64,000 nt of DNA from Agromyces sp. G08B096 (GTDB taxonomy: Bacteria; Actinomycetota; Actinomycetes; Actinomycetales; Microbacteriaceae): the NCBI RefSeq assembly GCF_040267705.1, contig NZ_CP158374.1, positions 1,488,001 through 1,552,000 on the forward strand, read 5' to 3'. Under the pieces are notes generated by a model that had not been told where the DNA came from, did no database searches, and was given only the letters and a program-made list of their open reading frames with translations. The position numbers and the translations under genes are program-made. Positions within the stretch are counted from its first letter, which is position 1, and the number at the start of each line of letters is the position of its first letter. Below, in pieces: positions 36,599-45,872 of the stretch.

Positions 36599-39202
36599 CT
36601 ACTGACCGTCGGCTGGGAGCTCCGCGAGTGCGCGGGCGTCGAGCTCGCGTGCGGCGAGGGCGCGCTCGAGCTCGGACAGCTCCTCGGAGACCAGGCGCAC
36701 GAGCGGGGCGGGCCCGTCGTTCGCGTCGAGCCAGGCCCGTGCCCGGGCGGCGAGGCGCTCGTCGACGAGCGGCGAGGGGAAGAGCCGCCGCACGATGAGG
36801 GAGGCCATCGTGAAGCTCCGCTCCGCCCACACCGTCTGCAGCATGGCGAAGTAGTCGTCGACGGTCGGCACGAGCAGCGTCGCGGGCTCGGCGCGCCGCC
36901 AGCCGTCGGCGATGGCGCGCGCCAGATCGTTGGAGAGCGAGGCATCCGTCGCGACGCGTCGCCACGCCGCGGTCTTCACCTGCTCGTCGGGCCGGGCCGC
37001 GCGCGCCGTCTCGGCGAGCTGGCGGCCCTTCGCGGTGTCGTCGCGCGCGAGCGTCTCGTCGATCTCGGCGTCGTCGCCGGCGCCCAGCGCGGCACGCGCG
37101 ATCACGACCTCCCAGCGGAGGTCGAGGTCGAGCTCGAGCCCCTCGAGCGGCGCCTGACCGTCGAGGAGTCCGCCCAGGACGTCGGCGTGCGCAGCCGTCG
37201 AGGCGATGCGGGTGAACGCCTTCGCGAACTGCAGCTGCGCGTCCGAGCCGGGGACGGCGAGGCCGGCCTGCGCCCAGATCGCGTCGCCCGCGTCGGCGGA
37301 GACCTCCGCGCGGTGCTCCTCGGCGACGTAGCGCGCGAGCGCGAGTTCGAGCCGGGACAGCGCGAGGCCGCGGGCGGAGGACTGGGTCTCGTGCCCGACG
37401 CTGCGGAGCACGAGGCGCACGAAGTCGGTCGCCGGCAGCTCGGCGTCGCGCACGGCGTCCCAGGCGGAGCCGAGGATGACGGCCCGGGCGACGGGGTCGC
37501 CGATCTCGGCCAGGCGTTCGATCGCGGTGCCGAACGAGCGCTCGTCGAGGCGCACCTTCGCGTACGTGAGGTCGTCGTCGTTCACGAGCAGCAGGTCGGG
37601 CACGTGGTGGCCGACGAGGCCGGGCACCTCGGTCGAGGCGCCGTCGATGTCGAGCTCGACGCGCTGCGTGCGGATCAGCCGGCCGTCGACGACGTCGTAG
37701 CCGCCGATCGCGAGCCGGTGCGGGCGAAGGGTGGGATGCTCCGGGCTCGCGGTCTGCTCGAGGCGCGCGGCGGTGATCGTGGCCGGTGCCTCGTCGGCGG
37801 GGTCCGCCCCGGCATCCGTCTCGATCACGAGCCGCAGCGTGTTGACGCCCGCGGTCTCCAGCCACAGCGCCGACCAGGTCGACAGCTCGCGTCCGGACGC
37901 GAGCTCGAGCTCGTGGAGCAGGTCGGCGAGCGTCGCGTTGCCGCCCGCGTTCGCGGCGAGGTACGCGCCGACGCCGCGCTGGAACGCCTCGAGCCCGACC
38001 CACGCCACGAGCTGCTTCAGCACCGACGCGCCCTTGTCGTAGGTGATCGCGTCGAAGTTCACCTCGACGTCTGAGAGCGAGCGGATCTCGGCGACGATCG
38101 GATGCGTCGAGGGCAGCTGGTCCTGCTCGGCCGCGTGCGTCTTCTCGTCGCTGGCGAACGTGGCCCAGACGCCGGTGAACTCGGTCACCCGCGACGTCGC
38201 GAGGGTCGAGGCCCAGGTGGCGAACGACTCGTTCAGCCAGACGTCGTTCCACCACTTCATAGTCACGGAGTTGCCGAACCACATGTGGCTGAGCTCGTGC
38301 AGCACGACGATCGCGCGCTGCTCGCGCCTCGCGTCGGAGACGCGCGAGCGGAACAGATACGACTCGTTGAAGGTCACGGCGCCGACGTTCTCCATGGCGC
38401 CCCAGTTGTACTCGGGCACGAAGATCTGGTCGTACTTGCCGTAGGGGTAGGGCACGCCGAAGGCGCCCTCGTAGAACTCGAGCCCGCGACGAACGAGGTC
38501 GAACATGACGTCGGGCTCGGCGTACTGCGCGAGCGATCGGCGCGTGAAGAGCCCGAGCGGCACCCGGCGGCCGTCTTCGCTCACCGCCTCCTCGTGCCAG
38601 GAGGCGTACGGCCCGGCGATGATGGCGACGATGTAGCTCGAGATGACGGGGCCCGTCTCGAAGGCCCAGACCGCGTGCGGGTCGGTGCCCGGCACGGCGA
38701 CCGGCTCGGGGCTCGGCGCGTTGCTCAGCACCGTCCACGCCGCGGGCGCCGTGATCGTGAACCGGACGCCGGCCTTGAGGTCGGGCTGGTCGAACACGGC
38801 GTACACCCGGTTCGCCTCCGCGACCGCGAACTCCGTGTAGAGGTAGGTCTCGCCGTCGACCGGGTCGACGAAGCGGTGCAGGCCCTCGCCGGTGTTCGTG
38901 TACGCGTTCGTCGAGACGACTCGGAGCTCGTTCTCGGCGGCGAGCCCGTCGAGACGGATGCGCGTGCCGTCGCTGACGGATGCCGCGTCGAGGGCCCGGC
39001 CGTTCAGCACGACCTCGTGCACCTCCTCGGTGCACGCCTCGATGAACGTCGAGGCGCCGTCGACACCGGTGAACCGGACCGTCGTCTCGCTGCGGAAGGT
39101 GCCGCCGTCGCCCGTGAGGTCGAGCGCGACGTCGTAGCTCGGGGAGCCGACGATCGCCGCGCGCTCCTCGGCTTCGACGCGGGTGAGGTCGGCAGCAGGC
39201 AT
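36599..39202 (-). CDS. pepN: Aminopeptidase N, first paralogue
   Basis: An 867-residue M1-family zinc aminopeptidase. The exopeptidase motif WGAMENVGAVTF lies near residue 266, and the zinc motif HELSHMWFGN with the third ligand in WLNESFATW lies near residue 303. The C-terminal half is the ERAP1-like helical domain. It is clearly paralogous to the second PepN at 43.2-45.7 kb (both start with a LTR.EAEERAA block), and the two genes share an 11-base promoter core. A leader of about 43 bases with AAGGGATC before the ATG is predicted. Confidence 0.95.
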   Translation of the reverse strand: MPAADLTRVEAEERAAIVGSPSYDVALDLTGDGGTFRSETTVRFTGVDGASTFIEACTEEVHEVVLNGRALDAASVSDGTRIRLDGLAAENELRVVSTNAYTNTGEGLHRFVDPVDGETYLYTEFAVAEANRVYAVFDQPDLKAGVRFTITAPAAWTVLSNAPSPEPVAVPGTDPHAVWAFETGPVISSYIVAIIAGPYASWHEEAVSEDGRRVPLGLFTRRSLAQYAEPDVMFDLVRRGLEFYEGAFGVPYPYGKYDQIFVPEYNWGAMENVGAVTFNESYLFRSRVSDARREQRAIVVLHELSHMWFGNSVTMKWWNDVWLNESFATWASTLATSRVTEFTGVWATFASDEKTHAAEQDQLPSTHPIVAEIRSLSDVEVNFDAITYDKGASVLKQLVAWVGLEAFQRGVGAYLAANAGGNATLADLLHELELASGRELSTWSALWLETAGVNTLRLVIETDAGADPADEAPATITAARLEQTASPEHPTLRPHRLAIGGYDVVDGRLIRTQRVELDIDGASTEVPGLVGHHVPDLLLVNDDDLTYAKVRLDERSFGTAIERLAEIGDPVARAVILGSAWDAVRDAELPATDFVRLVLRSVGHETQSSARGLALSRLELALARYVAEEHRAEVSADAGDAIWAQAGLAVPGSDAQLQFAKAFTRIASTAAHADVLGGLLDGQAPLEGLELDLDLRWEVVIARAALGAGDDAEIDETLARDDTAKGRQLAETARAARPDEQVKTAAWRRVATDASLSNDLARAIADGWRRAEPATLLVPTVDDYFAMLQTVWAERSFTMASLIVRRLFPSPLVDERLAARARAWLDANDGPAPLVRLVSEELSELERALAARELDARALAELPADGQ

Positions 39203-39251
39203 GGAGATCCCTTCGTGGCGATGGCACGCGGCGTGGCGACGGCGCCCAGCC

Positions 39252-39257
39252 AGCCTA
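39252..39257 (-). promoter_or_regulatory. Predicted -10 element of pepN (first copy)
   Basis: Minus-strand TAGGCT lies within AGCTAGGCTGG, just after the response-regulator stop codon. The same 11 bases recur before the second pepN. Confidence 0.45.
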
Positions 39258-39258
39258 G

Positions 39259-39990
39259 CTAGTCGGATCCCGGCCGCAGGCCGAGTTCGTACGCGAGGAT
39301 GACGAGCTGCACCCGGTCGCGTGCGCCGAGCTTCTGCAGCACGCGACCGACGTGGGTCTTGACGGTCGATTCCGAGAGGAAGAACCGCTCGGCGAGCTCG
39401 GTGTTGTTGAGTCCCTCGGCGATCCCGAGGAGGATCTCGCGTTCGCGGGCCGTGAGCGCGTCGAGCGGCGTCGACGGCGCGGCCGCCCCGTCGCCGGCAG
39501 GATCGGGGGCGCCTGGGTCGGCCCGGTGCGCCGGCAGCTCGGCGGCGAACAGCTCGAGCATGCGCCGGGTGATCCGCGCCGACAGTGTCGCCTCCCCGGC
39601 GTGCACGGTGCGGATCGCGGAGACGAGCTCGGGCGGGCGGACGTCCTTCAGCAGGAATCCGCTCGCGCCGGCTCGCAGCGCGGCGAAGGCGTACTCGTCG
39701 AGGTCGAAGGTCGTGAGGACGATGATGCGGGTGCCGGGATGCCTCGCGCTGAGCTCCGCCGTCGCGGCGATGCCGTCCATGCCGGGCATGCGTACGTCCA
39801 TGAGGAGCACGTCGATGTCGGCGGATTCGACGAGCTCGAGTGCCGCACGGCCGTCGCCCGCCTCACCGACGACCCGGATGCCGGGTTGGGCCTCGAGCAC
39901 GAGGCGGAAGCCGGTGCGCACGAGGGCCTGGTCGTCGACGAGCCCCACCCGGACCGGGTCGGGCGGGAAGGGGTCGCGGGGGTCGCTCAT
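39259..39990 (-). CDS. NarL/LuxR-family response regulator
   Basis: A 243-residue regulator. The receiver domain has the phosphoacceptor aspartate in DVLLMDVRMPGMDG, the T in VLTTFD and K in FLLKDVRPPE. A 25-residue Pro/Ala linker leads to the LuxR helix-turn-helix LTAREREILLGIAEGLNNTELAERFFLSESTVKTHVGRVL. It is coupled (ATGA) to the sensor kinase and lies next to an ABC-2 exporter, the usual setting for control of that exporter. Confidence 0.93.
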   Translation of the reverse strand: MSDPRDPFPPDPVRVGLVDDQALVRTGFRLVLEAQPGIRVVGEAGDGRAALELVESADIDVLLMDVRMPGMDGIAATAELSARHPGTRIIVLTTFDLDEYAFAALRAGASGFLLKDVRPPELVSAIRTVHAGEATLSARITRRMLELFAAELPAHRADPGAPDPAGDGAAAPSTPLDALTAREREILLGIAEGLNNTELAERFFLSESTVKTHVGRVLQKLGARDRVQLVILAYELGLRPGSD

Positions 39991-41309
39991 TCGTGGGCCT
40001 CGTGCTCGGTGGCGGATGCGGCGGGGGAGTCGTCGTGCGGGGGCAAGGTCGACCGCAGCCGCCACCCGCGGCCTTCGCGGGGCCCGGCGTCGAGGGTGCC
40101 GCCGTACAGTGCGAGGCGTTCACGCAGTCCGGCGAGTCCGCGCCCGGCTCCCCGAGTGGCGGACGCGTGCCCCGGTTTCGGCGGCGAGTCGTCTTCGACC
40201 GTGACGACGACGCCGGTCGGCGAGTGCTCGATCCGCACGTCCACGCGGTGTGCGCCGGGGGCGTGGCGCAGCGCGTTCGTGAGGCCCTCCTGGACGACGC
40301 GGAACACGACGAGCTCGAGCGCCGGGTCGGCGTCGGCGACGCCCGCCGTGGTCAGCCGCACCGGCATCCCGGCGTCACGGAAGCCGTCGACGAGGTCGGG
40401 GAGGTCCGCGAGCCCCGGCTGCGGGGCCAGCTCCGCCGCCGTCGCGCCGGGCTCCGTCAGCACGCCGAGCATGCGGCGCATCTCGCCGAGCGCGTCCCGG
40501 CCGGTCTCGGCGACGCTGCGCATCACCTCCGCCGCGCGCTCCGGATCGCGTGACGCGGTGGCCGCCGACCCGTCGGCGAGGGTCACCATGACGGTGAGGC
40601 CGTGCGAGACGATGTCGTGCAGCTCGCGGGCGATCCGGGCGCGCTCGGCCGCCGCGGCGAGCTGCGCCTGCTGGTCGCGCTCGCGGGCGAGGTCGTGCGC
40701 ACGGGCGATGAGCGCGTCGAGGTAGCGGCGCCGGTTGCCGACCGTGATGCCGATGAGCGTCGCGACGAGCATGATCACGGTGTACTGCGACGCCGTCGCC
40801 GCCGGGCCGACGGAGAGCTCGGGGCGGCCGAACGCCGGATCCGTCGCGAGCCAGGCACCGAGGGCGGCGGCACCCGTCGCGACGAGCACCGAACCGGCGA
40901 ACCCGACCCACGCGGATCTCGTCGACCGGTACGTTCCGAGCCCGTAGAGGGCGAAGAGCATCGGATAGACGTCGTTGCCGCTGAAGGGGACGACGAGGAA
41001 GCACACCGCCCAGGCGACGCCCATGACGAGCCATGGGCGGTGGCGGCGGAAGAGCAGCAGTGCGGCGCAGGCCAGCGCGATGCCCACCAGCTGCAGGAGC
41101 GTCGACCAGAGCGGCGGCTCCGGGGAGTCGGTCGCCATCACGATCGCCGCGATGAACGTCGGGATCGCGTACGCCGCGGCGATCAGGGAATCGGTCAGTC
41201 GCGGATGCCGAGCCCAGAACTGGCGGATCACGCCCGGAGGCTTCGGCAGACGCAGTTCTCCCCCGACCGCCGACGAGGGGCGTCCGGGGGAGAACGGGGC
41301 ATCCGTCAT
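39987..41309 (-). CDS. Sensor histidine kinase (HisKA_3)
   Basis: A 440-residue membrane kinase of the NarL-partner class. Five to six hydrophobic segments cover about residues 40-180. The dimerisation domain has the phosphorylated histidine in ERARIARELHDIVSHGL, and the ATP-binding domain has VVFRVVQEGLTNALRHAPGA and GRGLAGLRERLALYGG. There is no large extracellular sensor, so it probably senses the membrane itself, as DesK/LiaS-like kinases do. It lies 10 bp after the permease gene and could be in one operon with the ABC transporter. Confidence 0.92.
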   Translation of the reverse strand: MTDAPFSPGRPSSAVGGELRLPKPPGVIRQFWARHPRLTDSLIAAAYAIPTFIAAIVMATDSPEPPLWSTLLQLVGIALACAALLLFRRHRPWLVMGVAWAVCFLVVPFSGNDVYPMLFALYGLGTYRSTRSAWVGFAGSVLVATGAAALGAWLATDPAFGRPELSVGPAATASQYTVIMLVATLIGITVGNRRRYLDALIARAHDLARERDQQAQLAAAAERARIARELHDIVSHGLTVMVTLADGSAATASRDPERAAEVMRSVAETGRDALGEMRRMLGVLTEPGATAAELAPQPGLADLPDLVDGFRDAGMPVRLTTAGVADADPALELVVFRVVQEGLTNALRHAPGAHRVDVRIEHSPTGVVVTVEDDSPPKPGHASATRGAGRGLAGLRERLALYGGTLDAGPREGRGWRLRSTLPPHDDSPAASATEHEAHE

Positions 41310-41319
41310 ATGCAGGACC

Positions 41320-42168
41320 CTACGCGTCCCTCCGCGTGAGCGCCGTCGCGGCGCCAGCGAGCGAGGCGCCGACCCAGGCCAGCACGACGAGGAGGCTCTG
41401 CCACGCGTTCGGGCCCACGATCTCGGCGTCGTCCGCCCCGATCGCGGTGAACATCGTCATCCCCGACGAGGAGAGCAGGTAGGGGATGGCGTCGTGCGAC
41501 CAGTCGGCCGGAATGAGCTGGAGCACCGTCGGCAGGAGCAGCAGCAGGCCGAGGACCGCCGCGATGCCGCCGGCGCTCGACCGGATCACGGTGCCGACGC
41601 CGAGGGCGAACACCGCGACGAGTGCGAGGTAGAGGGCGCCGCCCGCAAGCGTGAGCAGCGTGTCCGCGTCGAACAGCTCGAGGTCCGTCCCGAACACGAC
41701 CGTCGACGTGACGTAGGCGGCGAGGTCCGCGATCAGCCCGACCAGGAAGGTCGCGGCGAAGAGCACGACCGCCTTCGCCGCGAGGGCGGGCAGCCGCCGC
41801 GGTACGGCGGTGAGCGTGGAGCGGATCATCCCGGTCGTGTACTCGCCGCTGATCACGAGCACCCCGAGCACGCCAACGACGAGCTGGCCGAAGTAGACGC
41901 CGAACGTCGCGGACTGCAGGACGAGCTCGTGCTGCTGCTCGGTCGGGGCGCTCTGGAGGTCCATGCCGCCGTTCATGCCGTTCAGGATGCTGAACGACAT
42001 CAGCAGGGCCATGCCGAGCGAGATGGCGATGACGAGCACGTACGACCAGACGGTCGAGCGGAGGCTCCGGAGCTTGATCCACTCGGAGCGCAGCACGCCG
42101 CCGAAGGTGAGTCGCGTGGCGCGGGCACCCTGCGAGGGGTGCGTCCCGGCGGGCGTGATGGTGGTCAT
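41320..42168 (-). CDS. ABC-2 type transporter permease
   Basis: A 282-residue permease with about six hydrophobic helices (VLVIAISLGMALLMSFSIL, VYFGQLVVGVLGVLVISGEY, LPALAAKAVVLFAATFLVGLIADL and later segments). The EYTTGMIRSTLTAVPRR block after the second helix is typical of the NatB/ABC-2 exporters for antibiotics or peptides. It is coupled by ATGA to its ATPase. Confidence 0.9.
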   Translation of the reverse strand: MTTITPAGTHPSQGARATRLTFGGVLRSEWIKLRSLRSTVWSYVLVIAISLGMALLMSFSILNGMNGGMDLQSAPTEQQHELVLQSATFGVYFGQLVVGVLGVLVISGEYTTGMIRSTLTAVPRRLPALAAKAVVLFAATFLVGLIADLAAYVTSTVVFGTDLELFDADTLLTLAGGALYLALVAVFALGVGTVIRSSAGGIAAVLGLLLLLPTVLQLIPADWSHDAIPYLLSSSGMTMFTAIGADDAEIVGPNAWQSLLVVLAWVGASLAGAATALTRRDA

Positions 42169-43076
42169 CGGACGGCCTCCGTACGGTATTCGACGGCGTC
42201 GGCGGTGAGGGCCATGTAGGCCTCCTCGAGCGACGCGTTCTGCGGGGTGAGTTCGTGGATCGCGAGGCCGTTCGCCGCCGCGAGGTCGCCGATGCCGGCG
42301 GCTTCGACGCCGGTCACTTCGAGGACGCCGGCCTCGGAACGGATCACGGCGACCTCGGGGGCCGCCAGCAGCTCTGCCAGCTGCGACGCGTGCGGCGAAC
42401 GCACGCGGACCCGGGGGAGCGTGCCGCCCGCCACGATGTCGGCCATGGGCGCGTCCGCGATGATCCGGCCCCGCCCGAGCACGATGAGGTGGTCGGCGGT
42501 CTGGGCCATCTCGCTCATGAGGTGCGAGGAGAGGAAGACGGTGCGGCCCTCGCTCGCGAGGTGGCGCACGAAGCGGCGGACCCACAGCACGCCCTCGGGG
42601 TCGAGCCCGTTCACCGGCTCGTCGAGGATGAGCGTGGCCGGATCGCCGAGCATCGCGGCGGCGATGCCGAGTCGCTGGCCCATGCCGAGCGAGAACCCGC
42701 CGACGCGCTTGCGTGCGACCGATTCGAGGCCGGTCAGCTCGATGACCTCGCGCACCCGGCGCGCGCCGATGCCGTGCGTGGCCGCCATGGCGAGCAGGTG
42801 GTTCTCGGCGGTCCGGCCGGTGTGCACGGCCTTCGCGTCGAGCAGCGCGCCGACCTCGTGCAGCGGCGCGCGCGACTGGGCGTACGGGCGGCCGCCGACC
42901 GAGACCGTCCCCGAGGTCGGACGGTCGAGGCCGACGATCATGCGCATCGTGGTCGACTTGCCGGCGCCGTTCGGTCCGAGGAACCCGGTCACCTGGCCGG
43001 GCCGGACCGTGAAGGTGACGTCATCGACGGCGGTCTTCGCGCCGTAGCGCTTGGTGAGCGCGGTTGCGGTGATCAT
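42165..43076 (-). CDS. ABC transporter ATP-binding protein
   Basis: A 303-residue exporter ATPase (NatA/DrrA-like). Walker A GPNGAGKST, a Q-loop-region EVGALLDAKAVHTGRTAENHL, signature FSLGMGQRLGIAAAMLG (one form of LSGGQ), Walker B LILDEPVNGLDPEGV and the H-loop SSHLMSEM are intact. The C-terminal 80 residues form the regulatory domain of this subgroup. It heads the ATPase-permease-kinase-regulator operon. Confidence 0.92.
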   Translation of the reverse strand: MITATALTKRYGAKTAVDDVTFTVRPGQVTGFLGPNGAGKSTTMRMIVGLDRPTSGTVSVGGRPYAQSRAPLHEVGALLDAKAVHTGRTAENHLLAMAATHGIGARRVREVIELTGLESVARKRVGGFSLGMGQRLGIAAAMLGDPATLILDEPVNGLDPEGVLWVRRFVRHLASEGRTVFLSSHLMSEMAQTADHLIVLGRGRIIADAPMADIVAGGTLPRVRVRSPHASQLAELLAAPEVAVIRSEAGVLEVTGVEAAGIGDLAAANGLAIHELTPQNASLEEAYMALTADAVEYRTEAVR

Positions 43077-43131
43077 GCGTCCGACGCTACGGATGCCTCC
43101 GCCTTCGGCGCATCGGCCCTGGGAACGGTTC

Positions 43132-43175
43132 GGGGCGGCGGCGGGTGGTACCGGAGTACCACCCGCCGCCGCCCC
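43132..43175 (-). terminator. 20-bp perfect hairpin after the second pepN
   Basis: Left arm 43132-43151 and right arm 43156-43175 are exact reverse complements of 20 bases, closed by a 4-base loop. Read on the minus strand the loop is TCCG flanked by C and G, a UNCG-type tetraloop. No U-tract follows. It lies just after the pepN stop and before the ABC operon, so it should act as a terminator or RNA-stabilising end for pepN. Confidence 0.85.
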
Positions 43176-43198
43176 TCGGGTCGCGCGAGCCGGTGCGA

Positions 43199-45742
43199 CT
43201 ACTGCGCGTCGCGCTCCTGCGCCGCGATCGCGCGCTCGACGCCCGCGACCGACTCGATCACGAGGCGACGAAGGGCCGGCGTGTCGGGGTGGCTCTCGAG
43301 CCACGCCCGGCTCGCGTCCACGAGCGCCTGGTTCGCGAGCGGCGCCGGGTAGAGCAGCTCGACGAGCTTCTCGGCGATGGCGTAGCTGCGCTCCTCCCAC
43401 ACGGTCTCGAGCATGCCGAAGTAGCGGTCGACGAACGGGGCGAGCAGGCTCGGGTCGTTGGCGCGGAGGAAGCCGGTCGCCGTCGTCCGCACGACCGAGT
43501 TCGTGGCGGTGTCGACGTCGATGAGCGACGCCCAGGCCCGCTCCTTCGCCTCGGCCGTGGGGATCGCGGCGCGGGCGTGCGCGGCCGACTCCTGCCCCGT
43601 GACGGTGTTGTCCTCGGCGAGGCGGGCGTCGATGTCGTCGTCGCCGGCGCGGCCGGCGGCCACGAGCGCGATGAGCAGCTCCCAGCCGAGGTCGGTGTCG
43701 ATGTCGAGCCCGTCGAGCGCGATCTCGCCGGCGAACAGCGACGACAGCTCGTCGACGTGCGAGCCCGCCTCGGCGACCGCGGCGAAGTACTTCACGAACT
43801 GGAACTGCGCGTCGCTGCCCGGCTCGGCCGCCTGGGCGAGCGCCCAGAGGCCGTCGGCGAGGGTGCGGCGCGCGTCGGCGCGCTTGGCGGGCGCAACGTA
43901 CGAGCTCGCGGCGAGCTGCGCGTTCGCGAGCACGATGCGGAGGGTTGTCGACTCCGTCTCGGAGGCGATGTTGCCGAGCACGAGCTCGAGGTAGTCGCTC
44001 GCGGTCGACTCGCCGTCGCGCGTGGCATCCCAGACCGAGCTCCACACGAGGGCACGCGCGAGCGGGTCCTCGATGTCGGAGAGGTTCTCCAGTGCGACGC
44101 GATGCGACTGCTCGTCGAGCCGGATCTTGGCGTACGCGAGGTCGTCGTCGTTCAGCAGCACGAGGTCGGGGCGGGTGACGCCGACCAGCTCGGCGACCTC
44201 GGTGCGCTCGCCGTCGACGTCGAGCTCGACGCGGTGCTCGCGCACGAGCTTGCCGTCGCGCAGGTTGTAGAAGCCGATCGCGAGGCGGTGCGGCCGGATC
44301 GTGGGGTAGTCGGCCGGTGCGGACTGCAGCACGGCGAAGGCGGTGATCGTGCCCGAATCATCCGTCTCGATTTCGGGCCGCAGCGTGTTGACGCCCGCGG
44401 TCTCGAGCCAGAGCTTCGACCAGTCGGAGAGGTCACGGCCGCTGGCCGTCTCGAGCTCGGCGAGCAGGTCGGCGAGCGTGGTGTTGCCCCACGCGTGCTT
44501 GGTGAAGTACGCGGAGACGCCCGTGAAGAAGGCGTCGATGCCCACCCAGGCGGCCAGCTGCTTCAGCACCGAGCCGCCCTTGGCGTAGGTGATGCCGTCG
44601 AAGTTGACGAGCACGTCTTCGAGGTCGCGGATCTCGGCGACGATGGGGTGGGTCGAGGGCAGCTGGTCCTGGCGGTACGCCCAGCTCTTCTCCATCGAGT
44701 TGAACGTGGTCCACGCCTCGTGCCACTCGGTGGCCTCGGCGGTGGCGATGGTCGAGGCCCACTCGGCGAACGACTCGTTCAGCCAGAGGTCGTTCCACCA
44801 CTTCATCGTCACGAGGTCGCCGAACCACATGTGGGCCAGCTCGTGCAGGATCGTGACGACGCGGCGCTCCTTGATCGCGTCGGTGACCTTGGAGCGGAAG
44901 ACGTACACCTCGGTGAAGGTGACGGCGCCGGCGTTCTCCATGGCGCCCGCGTTGTACTCGGGCACGAAGAGCTGGTCGTACTTCGCGAACGGGTAGGGCA
45001 CGCCGAACTTCTTCTCGAAGTACTCGAAGCCCTGCTTCGTCTTCTCGAAGATGTAGTCGGCGTCGAGGTACTGCGAGAGGCTCTTGCGGCTGAAGACGCC
45101 GAGCGGGATGACCCGGCCGTCGGAGCTCGTGAGCTCGTCGCGGACGACGTCGTACGGGCCGGCGATGAGCGCGGTGATGTAGCTCGAGATGCGCGGGGTG
45201 GGCTCGAACGCCCAGGTCTTGGCGCCCTCGTGCGCGTCGACGGGCTCGGGCGTGGGGGAGTTGGACACGACCTCCCAGTGCGCGGGCGCGGTCACCGTGA
45301 ACCGGAACGCGGCCTTCAGATCGGGCTGCTCGAACACGGCGAACATGCGCCGCGAGTCGGGCACCTCGAACTGGGTGTAGAGGTAGGCCTCGCCGTCGAC
45401 GGGGTCGACGAACCGGTGCAGCCCCTCGCCGGTGTGCATGTAGCGGCCGTCGGCGACGACGACGAGCTCGTTCTCGTCGGCGAGCTCCGGCAGCTGGATG
45501 CGGATGCCGTCGCTCACCTCGGCCGGGTCGAGCTCGCGCCCGTTGAGGGTGACCGAGTGCACCGCGGCGGTGATCGCGTCGATGAAGGTCGACGCGCCCG
45601 GCTTCGCGGAGAACCGCACGGTCGTGGTCGAGCGGAAGACGTCGGGACCGGTCGTCACGTCGAGCACGACGTCGTAGTCGTGCACGGTGACGAGCGCCGC
45701 GCGCTCCTCGGCTTCGATGCGGGTGAGGTTGTCTCCAGGCAC
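43199..45742 (-). CDS. pepN: Aminopeptidase N, second paralogue
   Basis: An 847-residue M1-family zinc aminopeptidase. GAMENAGAVTF lies near residue 266, and HELAHMWFGD with WLNESFAEW lies near residue 301. The fold is complete and the protein is probably active. Compared with the first PepN it has more of the residues usual in actinobacterial PepN (YPFAKYDQLFVPEYNAGAMEN). The GTG at 45742 (VPGDNLTRIEAEERAAL) is chosen for its ATGGAG ribosome-binding site about ten bases upstream and agreement with the paralogue's N-terminus. The gene ends 24 bp before a long hairpin. Confidence 0.94.
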   Translation of the reverse strand: MPGDNLTRIEAEERAALVTVHDYDVVLDVTTGPDVFRSTTTVRFSAKPGASTFIDAITAAVHSVTLNGRELDPAEVSDGIRIQLPELADENELVVVADGRYMHTGEGLHRFVDPVDGEAYLYTQFEVPDSRRMFAVFEQPDLKAAFRFTVTAPAHWEVVSNSPTPEPVDAHEGAKTWAFEPTPRISSYITALIAGPYDVVRDELTSSDGRVIPLGVFSRKSLSQYLDADYIFEKTKQGFEYFEKKFGVPYPFAKYDQLFVPEYNAGAMENAGAVTFTEVYVFRSKVTDAIKERRVVTILHELAHMWFGDLVTMKWWNDLWLNESFAEWASTIATAEATEWHEAWTTFNSMEKSWAYRQDQLPSTHPIVAEIRDLEDVLVNFDGITYAKGGSVLKQLAAWVGIDAFFTGVSAYFTKHAWGNTTLADLLAELETASGRDLSDWSKLWLETAGVNTLRPEIETDDSGTITAFAVLQSAPADYPTIRPHRLAIGFYNLRDGKLVREHRVELDVDGERTEVAELVGVTRPDLVLLNDDDLAYAKIRLDEQSHRVALENLSDIEDPLARALVWSSVWDATRDGESTASDYLELVLGNIASETESTTLRIVLANAQLAASSYVAPAKRADARRTLADGLWALAQAAEPGSDAQFQFVKYFAAVAEAGSHVDELSSLFAGEIALDGLDIDTDLGWELLIALVAAGRAGDDDIDARLAEDNTVTGQESAAHARAAIPTAEAKERAWASLIDVDTATNSVVRTTATGFLRANDPSLLAPFVDRYFGMLETVWEERSYAIAEKLVELLYPAPLANQALVDASRAWLESHPDTPALRRLVIESVAGVERAIAAQERDAQ

Positions 45743-45809
45743 GTGCAAGTCTCCATCTGCGTCGAACGGATGCCTCGCCCCCGGCTCGTGGCCGCGGGCA
45801 ACGGCCTCC

Positions 45810-45815
45810 AGCCTA
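45810..45815 (-). promoter_or_regulatory. Predicted -10 element of pepN (second copy)
   Basis: Minus-strand TAGGCT inside AGCTAGGCTGG, about 68 bases before the GTG start. The core matches that before the first pepN. Confidence 0.45.
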
Positions 45816-45859
45816 GCTCGCGAGGTGCGCGCCCTGGCGAGGCCATCCGCCCGGATCCC

Positions 45860-45872
45860 TAGACTTGCTCGC
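45860..45872 (+). promoter_or_regulatory. Predicted leaderless promoter of rpiB
   Basis: TAGACT at 45860-45865 followed by 7 bases and the ATG at 45873. Confidence 0.55.
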
